In this document: positions 54,145 through 64,000 of the stretch, in pieces
Layout: each line of letters begins with the position of its first letter
How positions within the stretch are numbered: the stretch's first letter is position 1
Assembly (NCBI RefSeq): GCF_050624435.1
Contig: NC_134542.1
Span: forward strand, 10,313,497 to 10,377,496
DNA from: Tenrec ecaudatus
Taxonomy: Eukaryota > Chordata > Mammalia > Afrosoricida > Tenrecidae
Length of the DNA: 64,000 bases
Reading direction: 5' to 3'
Program-made: the position numbers and the translations under genes
The notes under the pieces: generated by a model
What the model saw: the letters and a program-made list of their open reading frames with translations, nothing else
Database searches by the model: none
Told to the model about the DNA's origin: nothing

Positions 54145-55460
54145 ATCCTCTTTTTCCCTTACCACTTACCAAGCACAGTGATGTCCTTCTTCAGAACTGG
54201 CCCCTCCTGGTAACAAGCCCAAAGCATGTGAAGGGCAGTCTCACCGTCCTTGCTTGTAAGGAGCATTCTGGTGTTATTTCTCTCAGGCAGATTTGCTTGT
54301 TCTTCTGGCAGTCTGTGTTACAATAAGTAGTCTTTGCTAACATCATAATTAAAATGCATATTTTCATCATCCTTATTCCTTGTCTAGCTTTCCCTTGCAT
54401 AAGAAGCCATTGAAAATATTATGTCAGACACATATTAGTCCTCAAAGTGACGTCTTTGCTTTTCAATACTTTCAAGAAGTATTCTGAAGCAGATTTGTCT
54501 CAGGCAATACAGCCTTGTATTTCTGGATGTTGCTTCTGTGAGCGTTGGTTGTGGATTCGGGTAAAATACGTAAAATCTTTGACAACTCCAATATTTTCTC
54601 ATTTTTACAATGTTGCTTATTGATATAGTTGTGAGAATTTTTGTTTTCCTTGTTTTCATCTGTAACCCATAGTGAAGGCTTTGACCTTCATCTGTAAGAG
54701 CTTCATGTCCCCTTTAGTTTTCTGTACTTTGTTATCAGAGATTGTTAATGACCCTTCTTTCAGTCCCAATGTGGTGTTCTTCTTCATATCTTCCAGCTTC
54801 TATTACATACTCAGCATACTGATTGACTAAGTTTGGTGAAAAGATATAACGGTGACACACTCATTTCCTGATATTAAAACATACACTCTCCCCTTGCTCT
54901 GTTTGAAGGATCGCCTCTTGGTCTGTGCATAGGCATGTGCACAATGGAATGTTCTAGAATTTCTATCCTTCTCAATGTTGTCCATAGTTTGTTATGGTCC
55001 TCATAGATAAAAGCCTTTGCTTAGTAAATATGGCCCAGGTAAACATCTTTCTGGTGTTCTCTGCTTTCAACCACAATCCATCTGCCATTCACAATGATGT
55101 TCCTCCTTCCATATCCTTGTCTAACTGGCTTGAACTTCTGGTTGCTCCCAGTTGTTGTACTCGGATAATTTTCAGATAATTTTTGGATTATCTTCAGCAA
55201 TTCTGTATGTGACCTTTTCCATGTAAGTGACATTAATGCTATTGTGAAATAATGTCCACCTTCTGTTGGGTCACCTTCTTTGGAATAGTTTGACCAGGTA
55301 GGTAACTTACAAGTCTCTTGACACATGAGTGAGTTCTTCCTGCATTGCCTCTATTTATTGAAGACTCCCATTGGCATTCCATCAATTCCTGGAGCTTTCA
55401 CGGAAGCCTTGACTCCTTACTTTAATACCCTCAGTTTTTCATCATAGATCATAGATAGCA
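54145..55460 (-). repeat. RTE LINE, long reverse-transcriptase copy
   Basis: Read on the minus strand from 55460 down, it gives PGIDGMPMGV (near 55380-55410), an NEGWTFGYAD-type region and downstream blocks (GTGACACACTCATTTCCTGATATT reversed, CTTACAAGCAAGGACGG reversed) to the conserved EKDIT... C-terminal word near 54170-54200. Many stops. About 1.3 kb, one of the two longest RTE copies in the window. Confidence 0.75.
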
Positions 55461-55564
55461 GATAGTATTTAGTTATATTGCCCTCATGGCGTTTATGGTC
55501 AGAGGACTTTGCTATGGATGTGCTTTGAACAAAAGATCTTCAAACTTGGCTTCTAGTTGTTAGC

Positions 55565-55765
55565 TTCTATTAAGCATATTCCAGTTTCTGGCAACCCTGC
55601 ATGTACAGAGTAGAACTGTTCTGAAGGGTTTTCGAGGATGTGGCCCTTGGGCACAGATCTGAAGGTCTATCTTCTGAGATTCCTCTGGGTGGAATTAAAC
55701 CAACAACCTTCTGGATAGTAGGAAAGTATTTATTTAACTATTAGTGCCACTTAAGGACCCATTAG
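55565..55765 (-). repeat. AfroSINE
   Basis: TTCCAGTTTCTGGCAACCCTGCATGTACAGAGTAGAACTG...CTCTGGGTGGAATTAAACCAACAACC...ATTAGTGCCACTTAAGGACCC. Confidence 0.75.
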
Positions 55766-56938
55766 AAAGTGATGTACAGTTAAGCATTAAAAACTTTAGT
55801 TGCAAGGCACTCGAAGTTGCAACAATGTCCTCAAAGCATTGTTTCCCTCGCCCATCATTCTCTCCATTCAGATACAGTTCTTAAGAAACCTAATGTGTGA
55901 TCCTCATCTTCTGATGCCCTTAAGCCAGATTAGAAGGCCTTAAATAACCTCATCAACAAAATTTAAATCATCTTTGATGCATTGGAAATGAGGTGTTCAA
56001 TCACAGCCATGAATCTGGCTTGTTATCCAAAGCAGGTCCATCTTTGCATGCCATCTTTGTTCTCCTTGCTGGGATTACTATTTTTTAGTCATTACAATCT
56101 TACCAGCTAGGCAATTTCCATTCTCTTTAAAGAAGACCTTGTGACTCTGAAATGATATCAAAATGCTTGTTTCTTTCCCTCGCCCTTCTCATCTGTTTAC
56201 TTTCCAAATCTACCATCTTACCTGCCAGGAGACACTCCCAGGAACCCAAGACAAGCCCAACCTTGACCAGAGTCTCCAAGTTTATTTCATCATCCCAAGA
56301 GCTCTCTCTGGCCCCAACCCCAGGAGTTTATCCTGGCCTCAAAGGCCTCTTGGTTGTCAATGCCATTTCAGGGAATCTGTAAGACATCTTATGAACCTTA
56401 CATCGCTTTGCTGTCAAAACATCCTAACCCTTCAGGCTCCCAGCCCTCCTGTTAAGATGAATGAATCCAAATCTTTAGCAGTGGTTTCAGCATCAAACCT
56501 GGGCTGGTGGCTGAAATGTTTAGTTAGGCAGAGCTTCCCGTATCCCTCAGGCTACAGAGGAAGATGGTTCTCTATGCCACCTTCAGGCACTGGCACAGGC
56601 TGGCTCTGCATCTATGGTGCTTCTTCTCTCATCCTGAATACCTGTGTGACACCCTCCCCCTGCCCCCCGCCAGGGAAACCAGAAATGAAACTGCAGGCTA
56701 GTCCTCCTCTCTGATCTACATTGCTCTTCCCTGGGTATCAGCATTCCAATAAACTGGGAGCTTCCTAAAGAAAAACACAGTGCTACAAGCATCAGGATGA
56801 TGGCTGAGCAGTGGTCAACATGTGTTAGTATCACTAAACTATGCACGTGAGAAAATGGAAATAGTGAATGTTTTATTATATTTAGATAGATGGGTAGGTA
56901 GGTGGCTGGATGGATGGAAGAACTTACATATGGAGAGA
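55766..56938. other. No recognisable gene; frames at 56163-56714 and 56583-57017 not supported
   Basis: Nothing diagnostic. The long frames cross a C-rich segment and the tetranucleotide repeat, and lack recognisable domains or splice signals. Confidence 0.35.
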
Positions 56939-56939
56939 T

Positions 56940-56984
<45 letters not shown>
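56939..56984. repeat. (GATA)n microsatellite
   Basis: About 11 GATA units, preceded by imperfect GGTA/GGAT units from 56885. Confidence 0.95.
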
Positions 56985-56988
<4 letters not shown>

Positions 56989-57164
56989 CTTATCACTACA
57001 TTTTTTTTAAAGTACATATTTTAAAAGTTATTATCTGGCCAAAGCAAGCTGTTCTATGTGCGGAAGTAGAGCATCCAGGGCAGCACCCAGACTGCAGTGA
57101 ATCATGCTTTGGTCACACATAAGCTGCTTAATCAGCTGTGTCACTTTGAGGGCATCCAGCCTTC

Positions 57165-57345
57165 TGAGTGTCAGCTTTCAGAGGGATGTTCGGCCGGTCA
57201 CTGTTGTGGAGTCAGCTCATATGTGTTCAGGTCACACTGCTCCACAGACTGTGACCCTTCGGAGGCACATTGTCAGGACTGTCTTCTGAGACAACTGTAG
57301 GTGTGTTCAAACCACCAGCCTTTCGGCTTACCTGTTTTACCCAGA
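57165..57345 (-). repeat. AfroSINE-like, diverged
   Basis: GTTGTGGAGTCAGCTCATATG...CCACAGACTGTGACCCTTCGGAGG...GTTCAAACCACCAGCCTTTCGGCTT; the B box is clear in reverse. Confidence 0.55.
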
Positions 57346-57509
57346 ACCACTTTTTCTGATGCATATATTGGGTGAATCGTATTTACCCCATTGCGATGTC
57401 ATCAGTATTTGAAGTGAGAAATGTAAAGGGAGTGCTGTCCCAATGCCCGGTGCATATGAACCCAGGTGATCATCCTCCATTGACACCAATGTGGAACTTG
57501 TAGACAAAA

Positions 57510-57645
57510 TAATCCTGATCCAGTTAACTGATGAGGAAAGTAAGGCTCAAGAAAACTCATGGTCCAACTAGTAAATCTCACAGAATTAGGACCCAGCCCC
57601 AAGATTTCCAGAACACAGTAATATTTTTGCCACACCATATGACAT
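57510..57645 (+). repeat. MIR relic
   Basis: GTTAACTGATGAGGAAAGTAAGGCTCAAGAAAACTCATGGTCCAACTAGTAAATCTCACAGAATTAGGACCCAGCCCC matches MIR (GATGAGGAAACTGAGGCTCAGAG...CTAGTAAGTGGCAGAGCTGGGATTC). Confidence 0.75.
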
Positions 57646-57687
57646 AGATTTTTAAAAATTTGACATAATAGCTGTTCTTCTTATAAG

Positions 57688-57870
57688 GAGGCTGACTGTG
57701 GGGTAGGTGTTGGGGTGCTCACCGCAAGGTTGGTGGTTCGAACCCACCGACAGCTCTTAGGAAGAAACATGAGATAATCTGTTCCTATAAAGTTTAAAAC
57801 TTCCAAACTCCACTCACCGCTCTGAGTCAGAATCCACTCAGTGGGGGTGGAATTGGTTTTTGTTTTCCCT
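57688..57870 (+). repeat. AfroSINE
   Basis: GGTGTTGGGGTGCTCACCGCAAGGTTGGTGGTTCGAACCCACCGACAGCTC has an intact tRNA-like B box (GGTTCGAACCC); the tail is CTCTGAGTCAGAATCCACTCAGTGG. Confidence 0.9.
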
Positions 57871-58119
57871 TTTATAGTCTTCTCACGGGGAGCATCGGTT
57901 TGGTCTTTGGACGCTGCTTCATTCATTACACTGTTTCAAACTCTGCGGTTACCTTTCCCATGAGGTTGGTCTAGAAGAAAAGACAAAATCACATGAAGTT
58001 CTCTTGTGGTTTGTGCAGATCAGTTCTCTCTGACTGAGGGTGTCACCAGTGTCGTTTCCCCTGAACTGCAGACTCTCATGGAGGAAATCATGGAGTTAGA
58101 ATTGAAAGGGTATCATTAA

Positions 58120-58455
58120 CAGTATTTTTTATTATTTTATTGGGGGCTTGTACAACTCTTATCACAATCCATACATCCATCCATTATGTCAAGCACATTT
58201 ATATATTTGTAGCCATCATCATTCTCAAAACATTTGCTTTCTACTTGAACCCTTGGTATCAATTCTCATTTTCCCCTCCCTCCTCGCTCCTCCATCCCTC
58301 TTGAGCCCTTGATAATTTATAAGTTATTTTGTCATGTCTTATACTGTCTGATGTCTCCCTTCACCCACTTTTCTATTGTCCATGCCCCAGGGAGGAGGCT
58401 ACATCTAGATCCTTGTAATCAGTTCCCCTTTTTCTACTCCACCTTCTTCACCACT
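58120..58455 (-). repeat. L1-type 3' end
   Basis: Starts ATTATTTTATTGGGGGCTTGTACAAC (reversed AATAAAATAAT terminus) and runs through the reversed block GATTACAAGGATCTAGATGTAGCC, the counterpart of GATTACAAGGATCTACATATAACC at 41170. Confidence 0.85.
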
Positions 58456-58534
58456 GGTCATTATCATTATTTGATAAGACTTTGAAAAAAAATCACTAAG
58501 ACTGATTCAATGGCTAGAAAAGTGAAATTTACCA

Positions 58535-58625
58535 ATCCATCCCACATGTATTGGACACTAAGTAACTGGCATTGTGCTGGACATTTATGATTTCCAACAT
58601 TGAATCAAAGATTCTTTTTCACCTC
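58535..58625 (-). repeat. L2/MIR terminal relic
   Basis: CATCCCACATGTATTGGACACTAAGTAACTGGCATTGTGCTGGACATTTATGATTTC fits the reversed terminal motif (ATTTATTGAGCACCTACTATGTGCCAGGCACTGTGCTAGG). Confidence 0.6.
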
Positions 58626-59610
58626 AAGAACTTAATAGAAATTTTGGAATGGAAATCCAAAATAGGAATTTTGGAAAAGAAATCTGACTGTGGAATTCCA
58701 CTTCAGCTCAGTTGTAAAGCCTGTCTTCTTTCTATAGGAAACGCAGATGTCCCTCACAATGGAGACCGGCACCTACCACCACTCAGACAGACACGTTGAT
58801 GGCCTTTTGGTTTCCACAGCTCCTGTCTCCCAGACCCCGCCCATCACCTGCAAATGCAACTCACAACTACTTGTGTATTTTGCTGGCTAGATAAACAATG
58901 ACACCTTCAGCTCTGACAGCAGAAAAGTTCTCTCCAAACCCTAATACAATCCCATTTCCAAGTGCTTTCCTTCAAAATGCAATGCAAACAGAAATAATGA
59001 ACAAATCTGAGACAAAATTGACTCCACAATTCCAAAAATACACTGGAAGGAAATCTGGGACAAAAAAAATCAATCTGGACTCAGCCAATGAGGTATCTAC
59101 CAGGGCAATACCTGACTCAGCAGGGCTGAGGGCCCTCAGCCATCCATCCCTGCCAGGCAAAGCCTGGTTGACCGATTAGTCAAGAGAAGACAGAAATCCA
59201 GACTGTTTTTTAGTTTCATTTCTCCTATTTTCAAGTGTTGGCAACTAACTGAAAGTAGTTTAATGCCGTCCAGGCAAATGGTAGATGGTTCCTGATTTGT
59301 GAGCCCTGTTTGTTGTCTCCTTGCTCAGTTCCCTCGATATGAAAACTACCTCAATATTTGGTCTCTTCTAGTTTTATTTATAATCAGTTGACATTGACAG
59401 CGGTGCTCTTTAAAGTAATAAAATGGGCATAACAAGTAATAACCAGGGAGTTCAGTTAGTCGAGCTATGAGAGTATATTCCACAACTATAAAAATATGAA
59501 CTCCAGTTACCTTTTGAGGGAGCGGCCATGCATTGAAGTATGATGTGTTTGTCGCAATCTTTCACGGCAAGAATCATCTGGACAAAGCTAAAGCTCCCCA
59601 CCCTTTAAAG
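58626..59610. other. No recognisable feature
   Basis: Nothing recognised over about 1 kb. Confidence 0.35.
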
Positions 59611-59755
59611 CAGCGGTTCTCAATCTGTGGGTTGAGACCCCTTTGGGGGTCGAATGACGCTTTCACAGGGGTCGCCTGATTCTTAGCAGTAGCGATGAAA
59701 ATATGCAATGGTTGTGGGTCACCACAACATGAGGAACTGTACTAAAGGGTTGCAG
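59611..59755 (+). mobile_element. SPIN non-autonomous transposon, right end missing, 145 bp
   Basis: Starts with the canonical CAGCGGTTCTCAATCTGTGGG and contains TTTCACAGGGGTCGCCTGATTC and GTGGGTCACCACAACATGAGG. It stops at AAGGGTTGCAG, lacking the last ~25 bases with the right terminal repeat. Left flank CTTTAAAG (59603-59610) and the sequence directly after (59756-59763, CTTTAAAA) match in 7 of 8 positions. Confidence 0.92.
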
Positions 59756-60000
59756 CTTTAAAAGATTAATCTTCAACCTCTTTCCAACTTCCTGGGTGCA
59801 TCAGCTCTTCATGACCAATGTACCATGGTCACTGGGATTTAAAACCTAGTCTAATATACCCAACACAGAGATTAATAGAATGATTGAAGCAGTTAAGACA
59901 ATTTCAAGATAGAAAATAAAGTCAACAAGAGCAGCATTCTTCACCACTCGGAAGATACATCTTTTAAGGGAATCTTCATTTGTGGTGTGATGATGTTGTT

Positions 60001-60056
60001 TTCCTTCCTTCCTTCCTTCCTTCCTTCCTTCCTTCCTTCCTTCCTTCCTTCCTTCC
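60001..60056. repeat. (TTCC)n microsatellite within a polypyrimidine tract
   Basis: Fourteen perfect TTCC units followed by about 100 bp of T/C-rich sequence. Confidence 0.97.
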
Positions 60057-60229
60057 ACTCTTTCTCTTTCTCCCTCACATCTCTTTCCCTCCTTCCTTCC
60101 TTTCATTTTTCCGCTTCCCCGCTTCTTTTTGCTTTCCCTTTTACCCAAGTTATTTCCCATCCATTTGCACCTCCCTTGGTCACTATCAAAGAATATTTCT
60201 GTTGTTGTGGAAAACTTCTCCTTGACGAT

Positions 60230-62010
60230 ATAACAATGATCGCACCTATTTGTCCTTTTGAGATTGGCTGATTTCACTCAATATAACGTCCGCCAGGTTT
60301 ACCCGTGCTCGGGTGCATCTATCTCCTCCTTTCTTTACCACTCTTTAACACTGCAATCATATTCCGGTGTGCATATGCACCCTGATTTGCTTATCTCCTC
60401 TTCCACTGATGTTCCCATCTTTTGCTCTCTTGTGAATAGAACAGTGCTACAATTGATAGGGACATGAATACATCTATTTGGGCCGTGGTTTTTATTTCAG
60501 CGGCATGCATGTCAAGTAGTATTGAAAAACAAGGATGTGACTTTGAAGATTAAGGTGCGCCTCACCGAAACCATGGTATTTTCAATCGCCTCATGTACAT
60601 GTGAGAGTTGACATTGAAAAAAGCAGAACAAAATAAAATCAATCCATTTGAATCATGGTGCTGTTGAGGAATTTTGAATGTACCATGGCCTGCCAAAAGG
60701 ACGAGTAAATCTGTCTCGGAAGAAATACAATCAGAATGCTCCTTAGAGGCAAGGAGCATTTATCTTTGGATATGGTATCAGCAGAGACGTGATGCTTGGT
60801 AAATTAGAGGGGCCCTGCAAAGAGAGCCTCTAAAAGAGAGATTGACAAAAGGACTGCAGCAATGGGCTCAAATATGATGGCAACTGTGAGGCTGGCACCG
60901 GGCCAGCTGGTGCTGGGTCCTGTTCTACATGGGGCTGTTGTGCATCAGAACTGACTCCATGGCCCCTGGCAGCAACAGTGGGATTGTCGGGTCAGATGGT
61001 ATTTCTATTTTCGACTTTTTGAGGAAGCGTCATACCATTGTACACAGTTATTTCATCATTTTATATTTACATTTATTGTGAAGATTCCACTCCCTCTACC
61101 AGTGTTTTCCCCAAATGGGTAACACTGCTCCCTTGAGGATGCCAGCAAATGATCCAGAGGACCTGCACAAGCACATACCTACACTTTATCATGTATGATG
61201 GGCTAGAGGACCACATGTTAATTGCCAGGGGGGTGCTGAGCAATTATTTTTTTAAGGAGGTGGTAAGTCCAATAAATTTGGGAACTCATGCACTACACAC
61301 ATTCACCACATTAGTTGTTTTCTGGTTTTGTGTAATTTTTATCATTGCTCACATGGCTCGGGGTACATGGTATCTCATTGTTGTTTTGATTTACATCTTT
61401 CGTGGCTGATCATCCGACTCTTCTTACATCTTTAGTGGCTAATCATCTGACACACTAAATGTCTTCTTTGGTGAAGTATTTGTTCATGTCCTCTGCACAT
61501 TTTGATATTGGATTGTCTTTTTTGTTGTTGAGATATTGGCGTTTCTTATAAATTTAAAAGATTAGCCCTTTAACTGACATGTTCTTGCAAAACAAATTTT
61601 TCCAGCACTGTAGGTACTCTTCTGATTATTTTGGTGAAAAAGCTTAATGTACCTCATGTCTAACTTTTAGGAAGTTCTAGTCATGTGTCTTCTGCTGTGT
61701 GTTTTCACCATTTCCAGGTGTATTTAAACCATGTTTTAGGGCCCCTAAATTAGTCTCTATTTTTTTCATGGATATTCTTTATTGTTTTAGACTTCGCATA
61801 TAGATCTTTGATACATTTTGAGTTTGTGGTGTATATGATATGACATATGGATCCTATTTCATTTTCCTGCAAATTGATGCAAAGTTTTCCCAGAACATTT
61901 GTTGAAAAGACTTTCTCTTCCCCAGTGAATGAATTTTGGCCCTTTGCCAAAGATCAGCTGCCCATAACTGGATGGGTGTACTCTTCTTCAGAAACATTTT
62001 AAATTCTGAT
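60230..62010 (-). repeat. Ancient L1 ORF2 fragment, interrupted
   Basis: Minus-strand L1. The frame at 61750-61950 reads ENEIGSICHIIYTTNSKCIK then DLYAKSKTIKNIHEKN, homologous to a conserved stretch of L1 ORF2p. Further words include the reverse of AATGAGATACCATGTACCCC near 61360-61380, and the reverse of ATTATATTGAGTGAAATCAGCC near 60262-60285, all in the order of the C-terminal part of ORF2 and following sequence. Old and non-functional. An RTE copy interrupts it. Confidence 0.8.
60497..60985 (+). repeat. RTE LINE 3' part nested in old L1
   Basis: AAACAAGGATGTGACTTTGAAGATTAAGGTGCG through ACCATGGTATTTTCAATCGCCTCATGTACATGTGAGAG, then TCCTTAGAGGCAAGGAGC, ending CTGTTGTGCATCAGAACTGACTCCATGGCCCCTGGCAGCAACA. 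L1 sequence continues on both sides. Confidence 0.85.
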
Positions 62011-62124
62011 TTTTCATTACTATCAGATTTGTCTTCTGTAAGATTTAGGCATCCACTTTAATAATCTGTATATTTCCCAGAATTCTTAGAAATAAGCTGT
62101 TGTACATGGACAAGTCACATTTTT

Positions 62125-62310
62125 GAACAGTTATAGACTAACTGAGCTACTAACCTTGAGGTCAGTGGTCCAAATTCACCAGCTGCTCAGAAGAAGAAAG
62201 ATGAAGTTGTCTGATCCCTCATAGATTTAAAGTCTTGGAAACCAAAAAGGGCAGTTTTATTCTGTCCTATATGATTTATAATTGACTACATAGCAGTACG
62301 TTTGAGTTTG
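62125..62310 (+). repeat. AfroSINE
   Basis: ACTGAGCTACTAACCTTGAGGTCAGTGGTCCAAATTCACCAGCTGCTCAG head and CTTGGAAACCAAAAAGGGCAGTTTTATTCTGTCC body. Confidence 0.85.
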
Positions 62311-62337
62311 CGTTTGATGCTGTGTTGGATTTTGTTA

Positions 62338-62745
62338 AAAGACTTTGCTCTATAAATGTCCTTTGCCTCCTAGTTCTTTCCTCTATTTCCTTTTACTTTC
62401 CTCTTCTCCCACTATCATGTTCAGCCTTCATTTGGGTTTCAGTTCTTACTCTTGCTTACATTACCCTTGATCAACTGCACCAGGCATCCTACACCCTCCT
62501 TGCCATCAATTTTAGATCACTTGTTGTTCCCTTTTCCCTGGGTTGGTTGATACCCCCCCCTTTGTTTCTCCCTCTCCCCTGTCCCCCAGAACCATCATTC
62601 CCATTGTTTTCTCCTCTAGATTGCTTATCCTACCTATCTTATCTATATAGATATGCAAAGACAATAATAAGCACAAAAACAAGCCACAGCAAAACAAAGC
62701 AACAAAAGAAAACAAAAAATCAAAACAAAAAATGATTAAAAAGAT
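62338..62745 (-). repeat. L1-type 3' segment, inverted part
   Basis: The reverse complement reproduces the upstream part of the L1 unit, including TGAAACCCAAATGAAGGCTGAACATGATAGTGGGAGAAGAGG and the ATCTATATAGATAAGATAGG block (compare 23727-23990). Confidence 0.85.
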
Positions 62746-63612
62746 AAGCCTATAAATAGTTCCAGGTGTGTTTGTTGAGTTTAGGAGTGTTTTCCAGTTG
62801 GTCAAGTCTGATGAGGTGCCACGCCCTGGCCCCAAATCTATTTTTGGTCTTCCCTGGGGACTTCATTACTGTACTCCCCTTGCTGCTTTGTTGCACGCCC
62901 TTAGTGTTTCACCAGTGTGGTTCAGTCAGATTAGACACAATTCCCACACTGTGTCTCTAGTGTTTTCCCTTGTAATGCTATGGTTCAGTGAGGGACATTA
63001 TGTCTCATGGTGGGGCCGGCTCTATGGTCCTCTGTGTGCATTGGCTGCTCTGAGCAGGAATACTGTCCTTGGGGTGTGGTGAGCCAGGATGTGTTTCACT
63101 CATCCTCCTTCCTCTTTGTTTGCTCCTGTGTGCTCTGATCAGACATACACCCCTCCCTAAGCGGCAGCTTTCTACTTTACAAATTCAGCTAGACCAGAGC
63201 ATGCACACTTGTATAGATAAGAACTGAAAACACAGGGAATCCAGGATAGATAAACCTCTCAAGGCCAATAATGAGAGTAGCAATACCAGGAGAGTAAGGG
63301 AAGGTGGGGGGAGAAAGTGGGAACTGATCACATTGATCTACAATAATACCCTCCCAGAGGGATGGACAACAGAAAAGTGGGTAAAGGGAGACAATGACCA
63401 ATGTAAGACATGAAAAAAATGATAGATTATCAAAGATTCATGAGGGAGGGGTGGAGGGAAGAAATGAGAGCTGATATCAAGGACTCAAGTAGAAAAAAAA
63501 TGTTTTGAAAATGATGATGGCAACACATGTATAAATGTGCTTGACACATGGATGTATGGATTATAATAAGAGCTGTATGAGCCCCAACTAAAATGATTTT
63601 TTTAAAAAGACA
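62746..63612 (+). repeat. L1-type 3' end, forward part
   Basis: From 63176 on it parallels 26224-26682: CTACTTTACAAATTCAGCTAGACCAGAGCATGCACACTTG...GAACTGATCAC...ATAATACCCTCCCAGAGGGATGG...CAACTAAAATGATTTTTTTAAAAAG. The first ~400 bp (62750-63170) is not found in the other copies. Confidence 0.8.
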
Positions 63613-64000
63613 AATAACATGTGAACTCACTTACATATAATAAGCAAATATATAGAAATGGTTATTAGTAGTTAGCAGGAGTATGAAGTATGAGGAGAGG
63701 GCTAATTTTTCTAAAAGGGTATTCAATTATGTTAATGATGGTGGAATGGTTGGGGAAATTATGTGAATCACTACACAAATTATGGAATATATTCAGTGTC
63801 TCAGTTGCACAGTAGACATTACTGAAGCACCATATACTTTTAACATATTTTTACCACAATAAAAATTTTCTAAAGCAGTCTTTGCTATTATTCATGTAAA
63901 ACTTATAAGGTGGTCATTAAAAGAGTTAACATAAATAAGGAAATCTTTATTGTATAAATTTTGGAAGTCCAGGACAGATAATATGAAGGATACATGTATT
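63613..64000. other. No recognisable feature
   Basis: AT-rich DNA to the end of the window. Confidence 0.4.

Noticed and set aside
56583-57017. 144-codon minus-strand frame with repeated SIYL units
   Set aside because: The repeats are the translation of the GATA microsatellite.
57715-57755. Possible tRNA gene (good B box GGTTCGAACCC)
   Set aside because: It is the tRNA-derived head of an AfroSINE; no complete cloverleaf, and the SINE body follows.
59846-60277. 143-codon frame with repeated KEGR units
   Set aside because: Translation of the TTCC microsatellite on the minus strand.
1-64000. CRISPR array, operon, phage, plasmid or bacterial defence system
   Set aside because: The window is mammalian nuclear DNA; no regularly spaced repeats with spacers, ribosome-binding sites or dense coding were seen.
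29000-64000. Strand bias of AfroSINEs in the putative intron (about 16 plus, 7 minus)
   Set aside because: The count is small, the intron itself is inferred, and no baseline is available, so the bias is not reported as a finding.

Overview
This is nuclear DNA from a placental mammal of the clade Afrotheria, most likely a tenrec. Two repeat families support this. About 30 copies of a tRNA-derived SINE match the Afrotheria-specific AfroSINE family: the head starts GGAGCCCTGGTGG, a B-box-like GGTTCGAACCC follows, and the tail reads like GTCGGAATCGACTCGAT. Four short hAT DNA transposons match SPIN, a family known for patchy horizontal transfer that among afrotheres has been reported from the tenrec. 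No organism name is given, so this is inference. There is no operon structure, and nothing suggests bacterial, plasmid or viral DNA.

The window is almost entirely intergenic or intronic and repeat-rich. Left third (1-28 kb): degraded RTE (BovB-like) LINEs, AfroSINEs, roughly 500-bp TG...CA repeats that look like solo LTRs, L1 3' untranslated fragments, MIR/L2 relics, one SPIN copy, and an 816-bp non-SPIN hAT element at 4247-5062 with clear target-site duplications. Middle (28.4-29.0 kb): a polypurine tract leads into the only CpG-rich block. That block holds a plausible first coding exon (ATG at 28932 in strong Kozak context, 32 coding bases, strong splice donor at 28964). I cannot name the gene. 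No later coding exon was recognised, so the rest of the window may be its first intron. Right half (29-64 kb): more SINE/LINE insertions, three further SPIN copies, a nearly full-length processed pseudogene of VPS36 (about 45530-46860), a long imperfect inverted repeat (50453-50765 against 51403-51729), an old L1 ORF2 fragment on the minus strand interrupted by an RTE copy (60.2-62.0 kb), and an L1 copy whose 5' part is inverted (62.3-63.6 kb).

How the parts relate: the RTE LINE and the AfroSINE share a 3' tail, as expected if the LINE machinery mobilised the SINE. Nested insertions give a partial time order. MIR/L2 and old L1 are oldest, RTE and LTR-like repeats next, and the hAT and SPIN elements sit inside older repeats. 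No intact protein-coding gene, RNA gene or new multi-gene system was found. Family assignments come from recognition by eye, and repeat boundaries are approximate (about 15-30 bp) unless a target-site duplication fixes them.
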